A stretch of 64,000 bases of DNA from Panorpa germanica (GCA_963678705.1 OY783209.1:7874001-7938000), one strand, 5' to 3'. Counted from the stretch's first letter, positions 1 through 11,455 are shown. Notes: a model not told the origin generated them from the letters alone. Translations and numbers: made by a program.

Positions 1-364
1 CTTTAATTATTAAAGGGATTCAACGTTGTACACATTCCAAGTGCATGTGACATCACAATCCTTGTGTAAGGTTACCAACCTTACAGCTCATAAATCTCTG
101 CTATATGTATGTATATATCAAAATATCAAATATTATTTACAGCTATTTCAAGGAACAATAAAATTCCAATATTATGTCTGCCTTAGCAGGGTTAAATAAA
201 ATAAAAACTTATTCTTCTTTGATTTGACTTGATATTTTTACTACTAACAGCTGCAAAACATTACCACAGCAGTGACCTACTCAACAAGTAACTGACGTTA
301 AAATGCATTTCACGTCATACAAATATGGCCGACCTTTTCTAGCGCTAAAACTACAATTCAAATT
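1..364 (+). repeat. Family 1 MITE-like element, copy A (cut by window edge)
   Basis: The window opens inside a copy of the most abundant repeat. It starts at the CTTTAATTATTAAAGGGATT segment, about 155 bases into the complete copy at 62659-63287, and follows it to AAACTACAATTCAAA before diverging near 364. It carries the type-1 centre (CCTTGTGTAAGGTTACCAACC). It has no coding capacity. Confidence 0.85.
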
Positions 365-1179
365 AGTCTTGGTGGCTCATACACTTTATAATACTGCGGG
401 CTTTGACAAATGAAAAAATTTAACAGCTGCAATGTTTTATCAATGTTTGCACACATAAAATACATTTTGACCCGGCCTTTAGTGCATTTCCAGCCGGGAG
501 CGAGGGTTTCAATGGCACCGGATAAACGGCGGTAGGTAGGGAGAGAAAATGTGTTATTATTTAAAGATACGCTGAGTTCAAGAGTGTCTAATAAAAGGAA
601 ATTACACAGATGTAACAGATAAATATGTATGTAAATTAAAACTTAATTAAAATGTATACAAATATTCTCTTGTATGTAGAAATAGTAATATGGAAACTAA
701 TATGATTTGATATTTTGTATATTAAAATATTGAAAGACGAAGTTGCAAGTGGATAGTTTAGAACAAAAACTAAATTAGTACCCAGCACAAATACAATATA
801 TTACATTTAAAAAAATATGATTTAATGTAAGTATAGTTGCCTACCTTATAAAGTGTGAGGCGTCACTGATCAACATAGTAAACACACAAGAAAAACACTG
901 GATTAAAAATAGATGTCCACAAAGTATCTATATGGTATTGAAAGTTCTGAAAGTAAATACAGAAATAGTAAAATAATGAAATGCAAGAAAGGAAGACAAA
1001 TGAAAAATGACAAATTTTATTGATTTTCAAAAGTCTTTAATCCTTAAAAGAAAACATCTTATGATCTTATAATCCGTAAAAGGGTGCTTAAGAAGGTTTA
1101 TGACAAATATGCAAAACAAAATTATGAAAAAGCACTAAAATGGGTCACAAACGTTGCATATTAGATAAATACGTTTAAG
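365..1179. other. AT-rich noncoding stretch
   Basis: I see no convincing exon, RNA gene or repeat here. The segment near 470-540 is slightly richer in G and C, but no splice-flanked reading frame was recognised in it. Confidence 0.5.
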
Positions 1180-1395
1180 TATAGTTCAAATTACGAGACT
1201 TCGGCGGCGACTCATACTTAAAACAAGTTGTGGGGTTTAAACTGCCGATATAACTAAAAACACTGACTCACTTATTTTTCTATAATGTATATAGCAACGA
1301 ATACGATAAAATTCATTATCGTATTATAGATTTATACCACTCTTATAACCTCTTTTAAGTATAAGTCGCGCCGAACTATCGTGATTTGAACTATA
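1180..1395. mobile_element. Foldback MITE with about 44-bp inverted ends, TA site
   Basis: The left end (TATAGTTCAAATTACGAG, then TTCGGCGGCGACTCATACTTAAAA) is closely matched by the reverse complement of the right end near 1351-1395. The element is about 216 bp and noncoding. TA at both borders fits a Tc1/mariner-type target, although TA also belongs to the inverted repeat. The left half recurs at 54829-54895, so it is a dispersed family. Confidence 0.75.
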
Positions 1396-2340
1396 ACGTA
1401 CAATTTTTGTTATGCTAGATAAATTCGAAGTAGATATATCTCAAAGAAAGTCAGTTACTAAAGTTACTATTTTTAGGGTAACAGTAAGTGTTTTACAGTT
1501 TAATATCAGTACAATCATATGAACTTAAATTATAAATACCTGAATTGGAGTATTATTACCCTTATTTGAAGCCCTTTTTTGTTACTATAGTATTATAGGC
1601 TTAGTGCCGAATTAAGGCATTGAGTGATCCTGTACTACGAGTTTTGTGAGACTCCTGATACTCTTTCCTTCTGCTTTTTCGCTGAATTCAATTCTATCTA
1701 GTCCCAAGTTACGCGACTCTATTATGATCCTCATATAACTTAATTAGTCTCTTCTAAAACGGAATAACAAGGAATCAATAAGGCATATACTGAAATTAAA
1801 TATAAGTACATAATAGATAACATTTGTTTGTTTTTTTTGCAATTTATTACATATTATAATTATTTTACAGATTTTATCCAAGAACAGAACCTTCCATACA
1901 TTTTCTTTTTATTTGATAACAATATAAAACTATTTACAAAAATAATACACAATTATGCATGATTTATTAATATATAAAGCAAAAATTAACAAACTATTAA
2001 TTGTTATTTAATATTTAATAATATTTACATACTATTTTAAACACATTGTCTCTTCAGTATAGCTATTATCTTTACACTATTTTCTTGGCTTATATAAAAA
2101 TATACTCCATCAGTTGTTTTGTCTGTAAAAGCCATCTACAACAAAAGTTATTTTCTAGCTTATTTTTCACAAATTTACGTGAAGTTTTTTTTATTGATGA
2201 AATAGTATGAGTATCTGTTAATAAATTATCACATTTATATTAATAACACAAGAACACTGAACATGTTTAATAATAAGAAAATCTTCGGAACTGCTTTGTT
2301 GGTAGAACTGCGAACTGCAAAAGAAAATATTGCCTATTAA
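1396..2340. other. AT-rich noncoding stretch
   Basis: Nothing gene-like was found. It contains homopolymer runs and AT-rich simple sequence, for example a T run at about 1831-1838. Either intergenic DNA or a downstream intron of the minus-strand Beat gene is possible. Confidence 0.5.
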
Positions 2341-2520
2341 AATGGGCTTATCAACCATGTCTTCATTTTTCTAAAACTATATATTGGTAAAGTTGGCTAC
2401 CAGAATCTCAAATGTCCAATTATTTTTTAATAACTTCTCCTATATTTTAGAAGATATTTGTCTGTTTAATTATTAAAGTGATCGAACATCATAGAAAATT
2501 CCAATGCATGGTCCGTTGCT
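2341..2520 (+). repeat. Family 1, old 5' fragment
   Basis: It begins AATGGGCTTAT, a decayed terminal repeat, and follows the family 1 left half with many substitutions (TTGGTAAAGTTGGCTACCAG, then ATTTTAGAAGATATT). It ends around the segment equivalent to TTCCAATGCATG. Its divergence resembles the copy at 58272-58697, so the two may form an older subfamily. Confidence 0.65.
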
Positions 2521-2544
2521 TTATCATCTCTTTCTGTATTATTT

Positions 2545-3078
2545 ATTTGAGTGTACCAATTTTCGATAGTAATTAGCACATAAGGTGAAGCGATACTTGG
2601 CCATTTTTGATCGCGAAATATAGATGGCCATACTAAAATGTATGCGATGGTAAATATAAACGCAAATCAAAATCTAAAGCTGCAATTAGTTAGATGAATA
2701 ACGTATCTACATTTTAAGCTTTCTTCCACTGACTTTTAATGAGTTGGAACCGCAAAAATAAGTTTCCAAAATGAATATAGCTATATTTTCTAGTTAAATT
2801 CCAATTTTTATATGACTGGTAACATTTTTAAGGGTTTGTCATAAATTTTATAACCTTTATTTATGACAAACCCTTACAAATTTATTTTTGATAATATTTA
2901 ACCTGCTGTATAGTATCGCCATCTATATTAGGCGATTAAAAATGGCCAAGTATCGTTTCACCTTAAAACAATATATAAATTTATAAACATTTGTAATACA
3001 TAATTCATAATTTATAAATACGAGTATGGTTATTTAAAACAAAGAGATTAAATTAGTTTCTTTGATAAAGTCAATAAG
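2545..3078 (+). repeat. Dispersed repeat X, interrupted by a foldback MITE
   Basis: Sequence such as TTATTTAAAACAAAGAGATT followed by AAATTAGTTT is shared with 7065-7240, 48268-48430 and, inverted, 29748-29895. In this copy the family is split by the MITE at 2581-2965: the left part ends in ATTAGCACA and the right part resumes with AAACAATATA. The intact copy at 7065-7240 reads ATTAGCACTTAAAACA across the same point. The right end stops about 20 bases from the donor site of the Beat exon at 3099. The class of repeat is unknown. Confidence 0.7.
2581..2965. mobile_element. Foldback MITE, about 48-bp inverted ends, TA target
   Basis: The left end (TAAGGTGAAGCGATACTTGG, then CCATTTTTGATCGC and TAGATGGC) pairs with the right end (GCCATCTATATTAGGCGATT, then AAAATGGCCAAGTATCGTTT and CACCTTA). 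A second hairpin in the middle (2830-2845 with 2860-2875, AAGGGTTTGTCATAAA against its complement) is perfect over 16 bp. Comparison with intact copies of the surrounding repeat identifies TA as the duplicated target. It is noncoding and non-autonomous. Confidence 0.85.
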
Positions 3079-3098
3079 TAGTAAATATTGAATGATAC

Positions 3099-3351
3099 CT
3101 AGAAGTAATGCTTCCCGATTGTCAAGAATTTGTAAAGGTTCTGCGGTTCCCATCACTGGCATGACACTCTCTTCATCCGATCTCCAAAGGAAAGGATTGT
3201 TAGGCGTTACGCTGGCAACACATCTAACTCTCATAGAACCTCCAACGAAGTGTTCAGCTCCCACAGTTAGGTGAAGACCCAATGAAGATGTTACCAGTCC
3301 CCCAGGATGTGTAAACGGAGCGTGATGGACCAGCATATCTGGACGAGTTAC
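3099..3351 (-). CDS. beat: Beat (beaten path)-family protein, exon for second half of Ig2
   Basis: The exon reads on the minus strand from acceptor TATATTTAG (above 3351) in phase 0. It encodes VTRPDMLVHHAPFTHPGG followed by the second Ig2 cysteine in MRVRCVASV. Members of the Beat family are immunoglobulin-domain ligands in the axon-guidance pathway, acting at the neuronal surface or secreted, with Side-family receptors as partners. The lower end is uncertain. I place the donor at AG|GTATCATT (exon end 3099) because the open frame that continues to 3034 enters dispersed repeat X by 3078. The frame would otherwise stop after LLLIDFIKETNLISLF, a tail that is not Beat-like. The final C-terminal exon (usually Ser/Thr-rich or a lipid-anchor signal) was not identified. 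Confidence 0.85.
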
Positions 3352-3374
3352 CTAAATATAGAAAATTAACCTAT

Positions 3375-3895
3375 TAAGCCCCATTCCCACTGACTGTTTT
3401 GATATTTAATTTACTGTTTTTATTTAATATTGTAATCTAGATTTCAGGTTTTCGTTTAAGCATTTCTTTTCACATTTGTGTTTTAACTTAAGTTTAGTTA
3501 ATTTAGTTGGTGCGCTTCGTTAGTAATATAAATTTTGACAGTTCGACAAAATTGTATGTGAAATAATCCAAATTTCTACTTTTAATAACAATTAGTAATA
3601 AAAATTGTTTTCTCTTCTATATTTTTTAAAAACTGACACAAAATATTCTTTTAAAAGTAAATCCTACTGCATTTTGACAAATTGTCACATTTTGGAGGTT
3701 ATAATATAATATAGTTTTTTAAATTTAATATTTTTAATTTAAAACATTGTACCTTGTAAGGTTCTAAAAGAACTAAGAAAACTTAAAAAGTAAATTAAAT
3801 TAAAAATGATACTGTGAATGACTACGCATATTACCATATGCTAAACAATTTAAATTTAAAAAAAAATAAAATTAAAGCTGTAAGTGGGACTGATA
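3375..3895 (+). repeat. Dispersed repeat Y, near-full copy in a Beat intron
   Basis: It starts around TTAAGCCCCATTCCCACTGA and ends GTAAGTGGGACTGATATTTG, giving weak inverted ends. The same sequence, including TTTTGGAGGTTATAATATAA, recurs at 21984-22450, inverted at 41440-41743, and in an inverted pair at 49970-50330. It is about 520 bp and noncoding. It fills nearly half of the intron at 3352-4536. Class unknown. Confidence 0.7.
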
Positions 3896-4536
3896 TTTGA
3901 GCGTATTTCTTTCGCAATTATCTTCATTATAAACAATAAACCAAGTCCTAAACTATTAAGTTAGAGTACCTATATTAACACAAACATGTTGAAACTTGTT
4001 TTATTATTGAATAATTTTAAAAGTAGGGTTAAATTTTTCAAATTCGAAATATCGCGTGAGATGTTACTATTTACATGACATTACTGTTTAGGCTAAACAA
4101 AATGGGACACGCTTTATAGGTTTTGCACGTTCTTTAACTTTGAAATACACCCTGTCATTTTATGTCAACCATAGAAAACATAACCTCAAACTGAATTATT
4201 AAACTAGTGTTTAATTTGCGGTTCAATTTTCAAAATACAAACAGTAATTTTCAATAAATAATAAACCGGATATGAGTAGTAATCAGCAAACATCATTAAC
4301 AAACAAAATACAAAATAATATTAATGTACTTAAATAATTAAAGGGGTTATAACACATAATTACTGTTCAATTAAAATATTAAATATTCATAAATAACAGT
4401 CCTGTCAGAAAGTAATGTTGCCAGTAAGTCAACTGTCAGTCTGTCTGCTGTCTTTCTGTCTGTCTATTAACCATGATATAAATGTCAGGGTATAATATTT
4501 GACATTTTAGAATATATGAGTATATTGTACATTTAC

Positions 4537-4670
4537 CGGTTTTTCGTTAATGTACCATTGCAGAACGGAAGGAGGATGAGATCGTCCGGAAGTACAGTTT
4601 AATCCAATTTCATCACCAATTTCATATTGTGTACTTTCACCAGTTATGTGAGGGCCATCTTTTGGCAAAT
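4537..4670 (-). CDS. beat: Beat-family protein, exon for first half of Ig2
   Basis: On the minus strand, acceptor TATCTTTTAG lies above 4670 and donor CCG|GTAAAT lies below 4537. The exon is 134 nt: two bases complete the codon left by the previous exon, then 44 codons follow. The residues read LPKDGPHITGESTQYEIGDE, then IGLNCTSGRSHPPSVLQWYI and NEKP. This gives the first Ig2 cysteine (LNCTS) and the core tryptophan (LQWYI). LP..GP.ITG is the usual Beat linker between the two Ig domains. The exon ends in phase 0, matching the exon at 3351. The codon across the upstream junction reads His (C|AT). Confidence 0.92.
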
Positions 4671-4710
4671 CTAAAAGATAAAACTTATTTATTGAAAGCA
4701 TTATAATTTG

Positions 4711-5162
4711 ATGGGCTTGTGCCCTATGTCTTATTTCTATAAAATTGTCCTATATATTGATAAAGTGGGTTACTAGAACCTCAAATGTTCAATTACTTTT
4801 TAATAACTCCTTATATGTTGGGAGATATTAACAATTAAAAAAAGTCATTTTTTCTCTTTAATTATAAAAGGGATTCAACGTTGTACACATTCCAAATGCA
4901 TGTGACATCACAACCGCTGCCAACCTTACAGCTGATAAATCTCTGCTATATGTTATGTATTTATATATCAAAATATCAAATATTATTTACAGCTATTTCA
5001 AGGAACAATAAAATTTCAATATTATGTCTGTGTTAGCAGGGTTAAATAAAATAAAAACTTATTATTCCTTGACTTGACTTGATTATTTCGACTAATTGCT
5101 ATATCTCCGTCAACATTTAGATATTTAATAAAATAGACACGCCAATACACATTTATTAACAT
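4711..5162 (+). repeat. Family 1, copy B (internally deleted and 3' truncated)
   Basis: It begins ATGGGCTTGTGCCCTATGTC and carries the type-3 centre (ATCACAACCGCTGCCAACC). It jumps from CTTGATTATTTCGACTA directly to ATTGCTATATCTCC, losing about 150 bp, and stops at ATTTATTAACAT before the right terminal repeat. It sits in the 835-bp intron 4671-5505 of the Beat gene. Confidence 0.85.
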
Positions 5163-5505
5163 ATTTCTAAATAATCTGTGTTTTTCTAAATTTTATTAAG
5201 AATTTCAGTTACCATGTTCAACGTCAATAAAAACTGAACAGAGACAATGCTTAAAATAAATGCAGCATAAAAGTGTGCCTAGATTGTAATAAAATAAACC
5301 AACAAATACGTTTTTTAGAGCAATAAAACTGCGTCGCTCATTATCATAAGATAAAGCTAAAAACAGTGAATAGTCGCGTTAGATAGAACAATATTTTATT
5401 TTATTAGAACAGCCTAGTTTGCGTTGGTATTAGTGTTAGTGTTGGAGTTGTCGCGCTTTCACGATCGTTTAAATATATCTTCAATATTATTGTTATATCA
5501 CTTAC

Positions 5506-5641
5506 GCACGACATGCATGGTTCCCTCCCCCTGAACGGAAGTGAATGATGGTGCTTCCGCTGATACTTCACATTTAAAAACACCACTGGTTTTTAATGTG
5601 ACAGATCGAAGATAAACTTTCTTGCTATCTGATTTGTGGTG
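5506..5641 (-). CDS. beat: Beat-family protein, exon for second half of Ig1
   Basis: On the minus strand, acceptor ATATTTTCAG lies above 5641 and a strong donor C|GTAAGTG lies below 5506. The 136-nt exon starts in phase 0 and reads HHKSDSKKVYLRSVTLKTSG, then VFKCEVSAEAPSFTSVQGEG and TMHVV. It supplies the second Ig1 cysteine in FKCEVSAEAPSF, a hallmark string of Beat proteins. It leaves one base for the next exon. A different minus-strand frame is also open here for about 60 codons, but it ignores both splice sites and is a shadow. Confidence 0.93.
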
Positions 5642-6009
5642 CTGAAAATATAATCATTAAATTAGTTATTTTATGTTATTATATTGGTATATAGTATACT
5701 TGTGACGTTTTTATAACCTATACTGTTGGTAGTATGTGTTTTGCAGTTATATTGATGCATTTAAACAAGCAGGGGATAGCGAAATCTTTCTAACAAGGAA
5801 ATAAAGAGATGTGCAAGTGACCTAGTAAACAATTTCGTCCTATATCAACTTTATCCTCATTTGTATTTCGACAGATGAAGTGGCTTCGCCTTTTGTAGCC
5901 GATAAAATAGACATTACATATGAACGACTGTGAGAAAGTGAACTCCTTCATGACAAAAAATAAATCATACGCGTCTTCAATATTATGGCAAAGTGACTCC
6001 AAAATGTTT

Positions 6010-6672
6010 ACTGCGGAGGTTGAGTATGGGTGATGTAAAAGAGTGAAATGGGAAGAACAGATGCGAAGATTGGGTACAAGGAAGTGTGGATGGATGGAGA
6101 GATATGGATATGAAATGAAGTGTCGGAGGAGAGAGGTATAATCAAAGAAGAAGGACAAAGAAAGGAGTAAAATGCAAGGAGTAAAAGAACAAGGAAAGAT
6201 GGGAAGAAGAAAATAAAGGGGAAGAATTCAAAGAATAGAAAAAGATTCAGGAGAGGAGAAAAAGAATTGAGAAAGGAAAAATATGGGACTGTTTAGGTTA
6301 TTAACGTAGAAAGTACAAGAGAGAAGAAGAGACATAGAAAAAGGATATAAAAATTAACAAAGTAGTAATTGTAGAAAGGAAGAATGGTATGAAAGAAGAA
6401 GGTGGATGACGGAATTACATAGTAGAAGGAAGGAGAAAGAGAAACAGCGAAAAAAGAAGGAATAGAGAATAAAAGAAAACTCGATAATGTAAAAATATAT
6501 TACAATGTTAGAAAAAGATGAAGTTTAAACGAGTAAGGATGTTTAATATGGATTAGAATATAGTATATATATGTTGAATTTAATTGGACAATGAAATGTA
6601 ATTGGACGAAGTAATGTGAGAATAATGTAAAGCCTGCTGGCACATATATGCCCCCATAAATAAATATATCTA
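6010..6672 (+). pseudogene. Decayed non-LTR retrotransposon tail (purine-rich)
   Basis: A long purine-rich plus strand contains AGAAGGTGGATGACGGAATT, which resembles AGAGGTGGATGGCGGAAAT in the better-preserved elements at 22560 and 27105. It ends with AATGTAAAGCCTGCTGGCAC and an AATAAATA-type tail, followed by TATC repeats. No useful frame survives. The 5' border is arbitrary. Confidence 0.5.
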
Positions 6673-7064
6673 TCTCTATCTAAAAAAAAGGAAAAAGTCA
6701 ATATCGTGACATATTTTGAACAAAGCAACAAAATAGAATATAATTATAAACTGTCAAGACTTTTGAACGAGCTGTTACATTCTTAATTAGCTATAAAACA
6801 CTCAAGTAACTTACAGTGTCAGAAGCATTCATTTCTCTTTTGATGTTAAGTTCTTCGTGTAATTAATTAATGACATCATTTTGTTAATTACTTTGTTACT
6901 TTTATAAAGAGTAAATAAGTATAATTACTGCTTAAATAGGGTTATTAAAATAATGTTAAGGCATCTTTGTAAAAATTAAGTATGTTATCAGTTTGTTATC
7001 CAGTGGCGTTTAAAGATCATTTTACAAAGGGGTTCCTTTCGAAATAACCAATTTCTTTTTTAAT

Positions 7065-7240
7065 ATTCATTTTAGAGTTCATCAACTATCAAAAGTTATT
7101 AGCACTTAAAACATTATATGCATTTATAAATATTTACAACTTATAGACACGAGTATGGGTATTTAAAATAAAGAGATTAAATTAGTTTTATTGATTAAGT
7201 TAATAAGCTTTTTAAGACTTTTCCTGCTTTCTTACATATC
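7065..7240 (+). repeat. Dispersed repeat X, uninterrupted copy
   Basis: The shared block runs from TTTTAGAGTTCATCAACTAT through TAGCACTTAAAACATT and ATTTAAAATAAAGAGATT to GACTTTTCCTGCTTTC. This copy shows the uninterrupted sequence around the MITE insertion point seen at 2581-2965. Confidence 0.7.
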
Positions 7241-8277
7241 TGCCTATATAGCTAGTTTATATTTTATTTGAAAAGTAAAACTGTTTTAATTAAATCCACT
7301 CCGGTAAATGTTTTTATTAACTATCAGAAATGCTAGAAGCTTTGTTTAAAAAATCGTTTTAAATCAATAAATTTGATTGATCCCTGAAGTGTTGCAATTG
7401 TGTATTATAGGATTGTTACTTTTCTGTCATTGTAATAGTTTTTTAGGATACATTGACATCTGTATCTTCAACAAATCTCTTTTCATAATTTCTTCTAGTT
7501 CAAGTTAATTCACATATTTCACTCGAGCGAATGTTAAAGCATTTTACCGCATCAATTATTCTTCATATTAACAAAATCTGGTTTATAAATGTCTCATATT
7601 AAAATATACATATATTTGCATATGTAAATTGAACAATTCAAAATTCTCAGAACTTTATTTCTATAGCATTAACATAATGATTATTCCAACGGAAATTTTG
7701 AAGATTTCAAATACTTTTTTCATTAAAAATTTCATCTAACACGCCTTCCGGCGCGCGGTTCTCGTTGTTGGTATTCTATTATCCTCGTATCATACCATAT
7801 GCGTATCACATCGCTTATACCAAGAAGCAAATCTTAAAATATCTCTGAGAAATGGTATCAGATAATATTTCATAAATATATTTTAAAGAAAATACTTGTT
7901 CTAAGAAAAGCTTTAAAGCTTTAAAGTAAAAATTGACAAATATGATTAATTAAGATACACCTTAATAAAAATTGTTTAGATAATTGAAGACATTCATTAA
8001 CTAAACAATAATGTTCTTTGCATGTGTTGTGTCACAATACATATGTACATGCTACGTACCGATACAACACTACGGAAAGTCAAACTTGTGTACTGTAGGG
8101 TGTATTAGAGTTGTTTTCCACTAACATAATTCAACATGATAGCAAACTTTTACTTTAATTTTTATCGATACACCACTGTTATGAAAAAACCTTCCATATC
8201 CCTCCCGTCTGATACGGCTGATTGCATTTACAAGGTTCGGATAGGTTTAGCATTGTATCATGTATTCGCTTGGTTAC
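7241..8277. other. Intron stretch without recognised features
   Basis: This is AT-rich noncoding DNA in the Beat intron at 5642-11455. I see no exon, RNA gene or repeat that I can match elsewhere in the window. CACGCCTTCCGGCGCGCGGT near 7741-7758 is a short GC-rich island with no attached frame. Confidence 0.5.
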
Positions 8278-8677
8278 AATGGGCTTGTGTCCTATATTAA
8301 AGGGATTCAACGTTGCCGCTGCCAACCTTACAGCTCATAAATCTCTGCTATATGTATTTATATATCAAAATATCAAATATTATTTACAGCTATTTCAAGG
8401 AACAATAAATTTTCAATATTATGTCTGCGTAACAGGGTTAAACAAAATAAAAACTTATTATTCTTTGATTTGACTTGATTATTTCGACTACCAATAGCTA
8501 CAAAACATTACCAGAGCACTGACCTACTCAACAACTACAATTCAAACTTTTAATTGCTATATCTCCGTCAACTTTTAGATATTTAATAACATAGACACGC
8601 CAATACACATTTATTAACATTAATTTCAATCAAAAATTGAAAAATCGACCGCCAAAAAATGAGGACACAAGCCCATT
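8278..8677 (+). repeat. Family 1, copy C (two internal deletions, both ends kept)
   Basis: It begins AATGGGCTTGTGTCCTAT and ends GAGGACACAAGCCCATT. The segment between the left end and ATTAAAGGGATTCAACG is missing, and a second gap lies near 8530. The centre is type 3 (CCGCTGCCAACC). CGCTT follows the right end and also occurs upstream at 8270-8274, but six bases (GGTTAC) separate that upstream copy from the left end. Confidence 0.85.
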
Positions 8678-10409
8678 CGCTTAAATACGTTTCCAGTATG
8701 AGGACTACATAACGCCCGTATAACTCTGCTTAGTACTCTACGTCACAAAAATGCAATTCGATTTTTGTACCCATTAAAATTTAATCACAAGATTGCCGTA
8801 CTTAATACATAAAGACATATTTTATATACGATACAAGTACATAATGAAAACACAACATTTACGATATTACATAAACATGTATATAACATAAAACATAATT
8901 ATACAATGTAAAGTTATATAACAGCCGACAAAATAGTTGCATGTTTATTGTGTATATAATATTAATATTATTCAATATGGAGTACAGCCTGGGGGAGGGG
9001 GTGGTTCTTTTTTTTTATTATTTCGAAGGGTAAACAAAGGTGTTTTTTTAATCCAGTTCAATTTAATAAAGATAGGGAATATAAAACGAATATAGACGAA
9101 GTATTAGTAGCGTTAGTAGGTAGGGTACGTTAACAGCCGATGTAATAGTAACAGAAGCAGTAACTCACGCAATCAAATCATAAGTAGAGTTCTCACGGGC
9201 CCTTTTCAATTCGACACGAAGACTCTAAATCTACCCCCAACCCTTAAACCATAAAATACTGAATGGCATGAAGTAGTGAGGGGGATGGAGTGGTGTGTGT
9301 AGTGGTGGGGTGGAAGAGAGGGGCAGGGGGATAGGTGAAACATAGAAATACAACATCACGCAAGCAATTAACTCGTAATCACAGTATCTAGTGGGTTAAC
9401 AGTTTACGATTATTGATTAGACGTGCTTCTGGGTTTCATTAACGTGCGTAGGCTGAAATAACCGTACTTTTAGGGGCCCCATATAAATAGTAAATTTAAT
9501 CATTTTTAAAAAAAACTTGAATACAGTCTTCAGTCTTATAACATACAACACTTTGCTGCAACATTAAGGTTAAGTTGATTTTGTTTATATATTTAATTAT
9601 AGTTTATAGTAACAGTACTTTCATGCCTAGGTTTTCACCCCCCAGATCTGGGTTTTTTGATTGTCTTTGATTGGATTACATTCTTCATAAAATTACTCAT
9701 TATCTGTGCTTTTTAGTAATTTATCGATTTAAATTAGCAATTTAACAACTTAATTCGCGTGGTGGAAGCTAAGAAAAGGAGCAATTGTGACTACATACGA
9801 CTGATTTTGATGTGGGAACTAAGAAAAGGGTAATTTATGCCAATAGAATAGGACAGATATGGATATATATAATTATATTCCCATCTAGAAAGGTCTGTAA
9901 TGGTTGGTAAGTTTTTTCTGAGTTTATTAACGTTGAAATCTAGGTTTATCTAAAGTTATGTGAGTTGGAGCATTGGTTTATAATATTACAGATTTATATT
10001 ATGTATCTTTTAGATTTTCTACAATAAATCGGACATTGCGTTGTACCCATACTAACATGTGCATAAGACAAGTCATCCTAAACTGCCCTGCGCGATTATT
10101 TTTATTTAGATGCAAAAAGAATAAAACATTTTCTCGCCAAGTTTCGGGTTGGTTTAAGAGCGTCTAGCGGCACTTAAATATTATACTCAAGCGCGCTAGT
10201 AACTGAATCATGAGTGTCTCTCACGTCGTGCACTAAATATCACTTCTGGACTTTAAGATTTATCTATACCTTAACCTGATTGCTAAATTATTACCATTCA
10301 TGCTTGTTACACAAGTGTACTAGATTTAGTAATTGTCGAAGATTTATTATATAGTTTGGTTATTAATTTTATTTATCACTGGTCACTTTTGTTCCATCGC
10401 TTTAACTAT
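8678..10409. other. Intron stretch, mostly featureless
   Basis: No exon or dispersed repeat was recognised. The only structure I would point to is the G-rich segment at 9280-9330, listed separately, and a G run followed by a T run near 8991-9018. Confidence 0.5.
9280..9330 (+). other. Potential G-quadruplex segment
   Basis: Four runs of four or more G occur within about 50 bases (9280-9284, 9307-9310, 9320-9323, 9326-9330) on the plus strand, which is the non-template strand for a plus transcript and the template strand for the Beat gene. This is a sequence pattern only; folding and function are inference, and the first loop is long. Confidence 0.35.
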
Positions 10410-10417
10410 AGCCGAAC

Positions 10418-10599
10418 CCAGGCCCGGATTTGAGGGAAAGCAGGCGGGGCTACTGCTCCGAGGCCTTCACAATAGAGATCAAAAGCACTGAATTTTTGAA
10501 AGACTTAATGGAAAAAAATTGTTTCTTTTATTCGGAAAATAATTAGAGGCCTCCTCTCTTTCGTTGACCCAGGGCTTCCACACCTCTAAATCCGGCACT
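10418..10599. mobile_element. hAT-like MITE with 8-bp target duplication
   Basis: Ends CCAGGCCCGGATTTGAGGG and CCTCTAAATCCGGCACT are imperfect inverted repeats. The flanks read AGCCGAAC (10410-10417) and AGCCGAAT (10600-10607), a 7-of-8 match as expected for hAT insertions. It is about 182 bp and noncoding. A relative is at 29297-29485. Confidence 0.75.
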
Positions 10600-10607
10600 A
10601 GCCGAAT

Positions 10608-11455
10608 CTTATGTTCACACATGTGTGCTCTTTGCCCAATATCAGATACGCTTCTACGCTTGTGTTTTATTTATTGTTATTAAAGCGAAAACATTCGTGT
10701 TCGTGTATGGATACATGAATCTTTTGGTTGTGAACACGAACTATGTAGACGTATTCATACCACAAATATTGAGCATTCGTACTCGAACACGCATCAGTAA
10801 AAATACCTGGGTTAGTTTCTTAAAACACAGTTTCTGTAAGTTTCTAAAAACAGCCTGGTGCTTAAAAAATTAATTACTGCGCGTATGCTTAGATCGCATT
10901 CTTTACTGTAAAGGTTTATTTTCGTAGATACCCCTACTGACTATCCAAACAACCTACGCTACTGGTGATGTTTTCATAGATATTCTGTGTTAATATATTT
11001 CACATTTAGAAGACTTTTTGTTTGAGTTGAGTCGAGTATAATATTGGAATAACAACACTTATTACAAAAACTATGAAGTGGTGTTATTAGTATACATAGA
11101 CACACGAGTGTATTCAAAACGGAAACGGATGTTTAGATAGATAGTGTAGATATATTTGATTATATTATAAGTAAGATTTTATTGAAAATTATATCAAATT
11201 AGAATAAAAAACATATTAGAGATAAAGAAAAAAAAACTGTTTGAATTACGCATATTGTTTGAATAGCCAGACTTGTGTGGCTAATTTAAAATATACAAAA
11301 ATATAAAACAACAAATGTACCCAGGTAAAAAATTATCTTGCTAGTTTGCTATAAGCTATTTCCAAAGGTTAATCTTCTACCTTTAGTGTAAGATTAAACT
11401 TGATAGCTTTGTACCTAGGTAGCTTTAAAACAGGTTAAATCAAATAACTACTTAC
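10608..11455. other. Intron stretch next to the Ig1 exon
   Basis: Open frames here (for example 10625-10873 on the plus strand) lack any recognisable domain or splice context. A short inverted pair (TTCGTGTTCGTGT near 10695, TCGAACACG near 10783) is present. Nothing else was recognised. Confidence 0.45.

Noticed and set aside
5404..5586. Minus-strand open frame of 60 codons overlapping the Ig1 exon
   Set aside because: It is out of frame with the clear Beat exon at 5506-5641 and reads through its donor into intron.
8222..8473. Open frame of 83 codons, with similar ones at 12352 and in other copies
   Set aside because: It lies in family 1 repeat DNA. Similar short frames recur because the repeat recurs, and they lack any domain.
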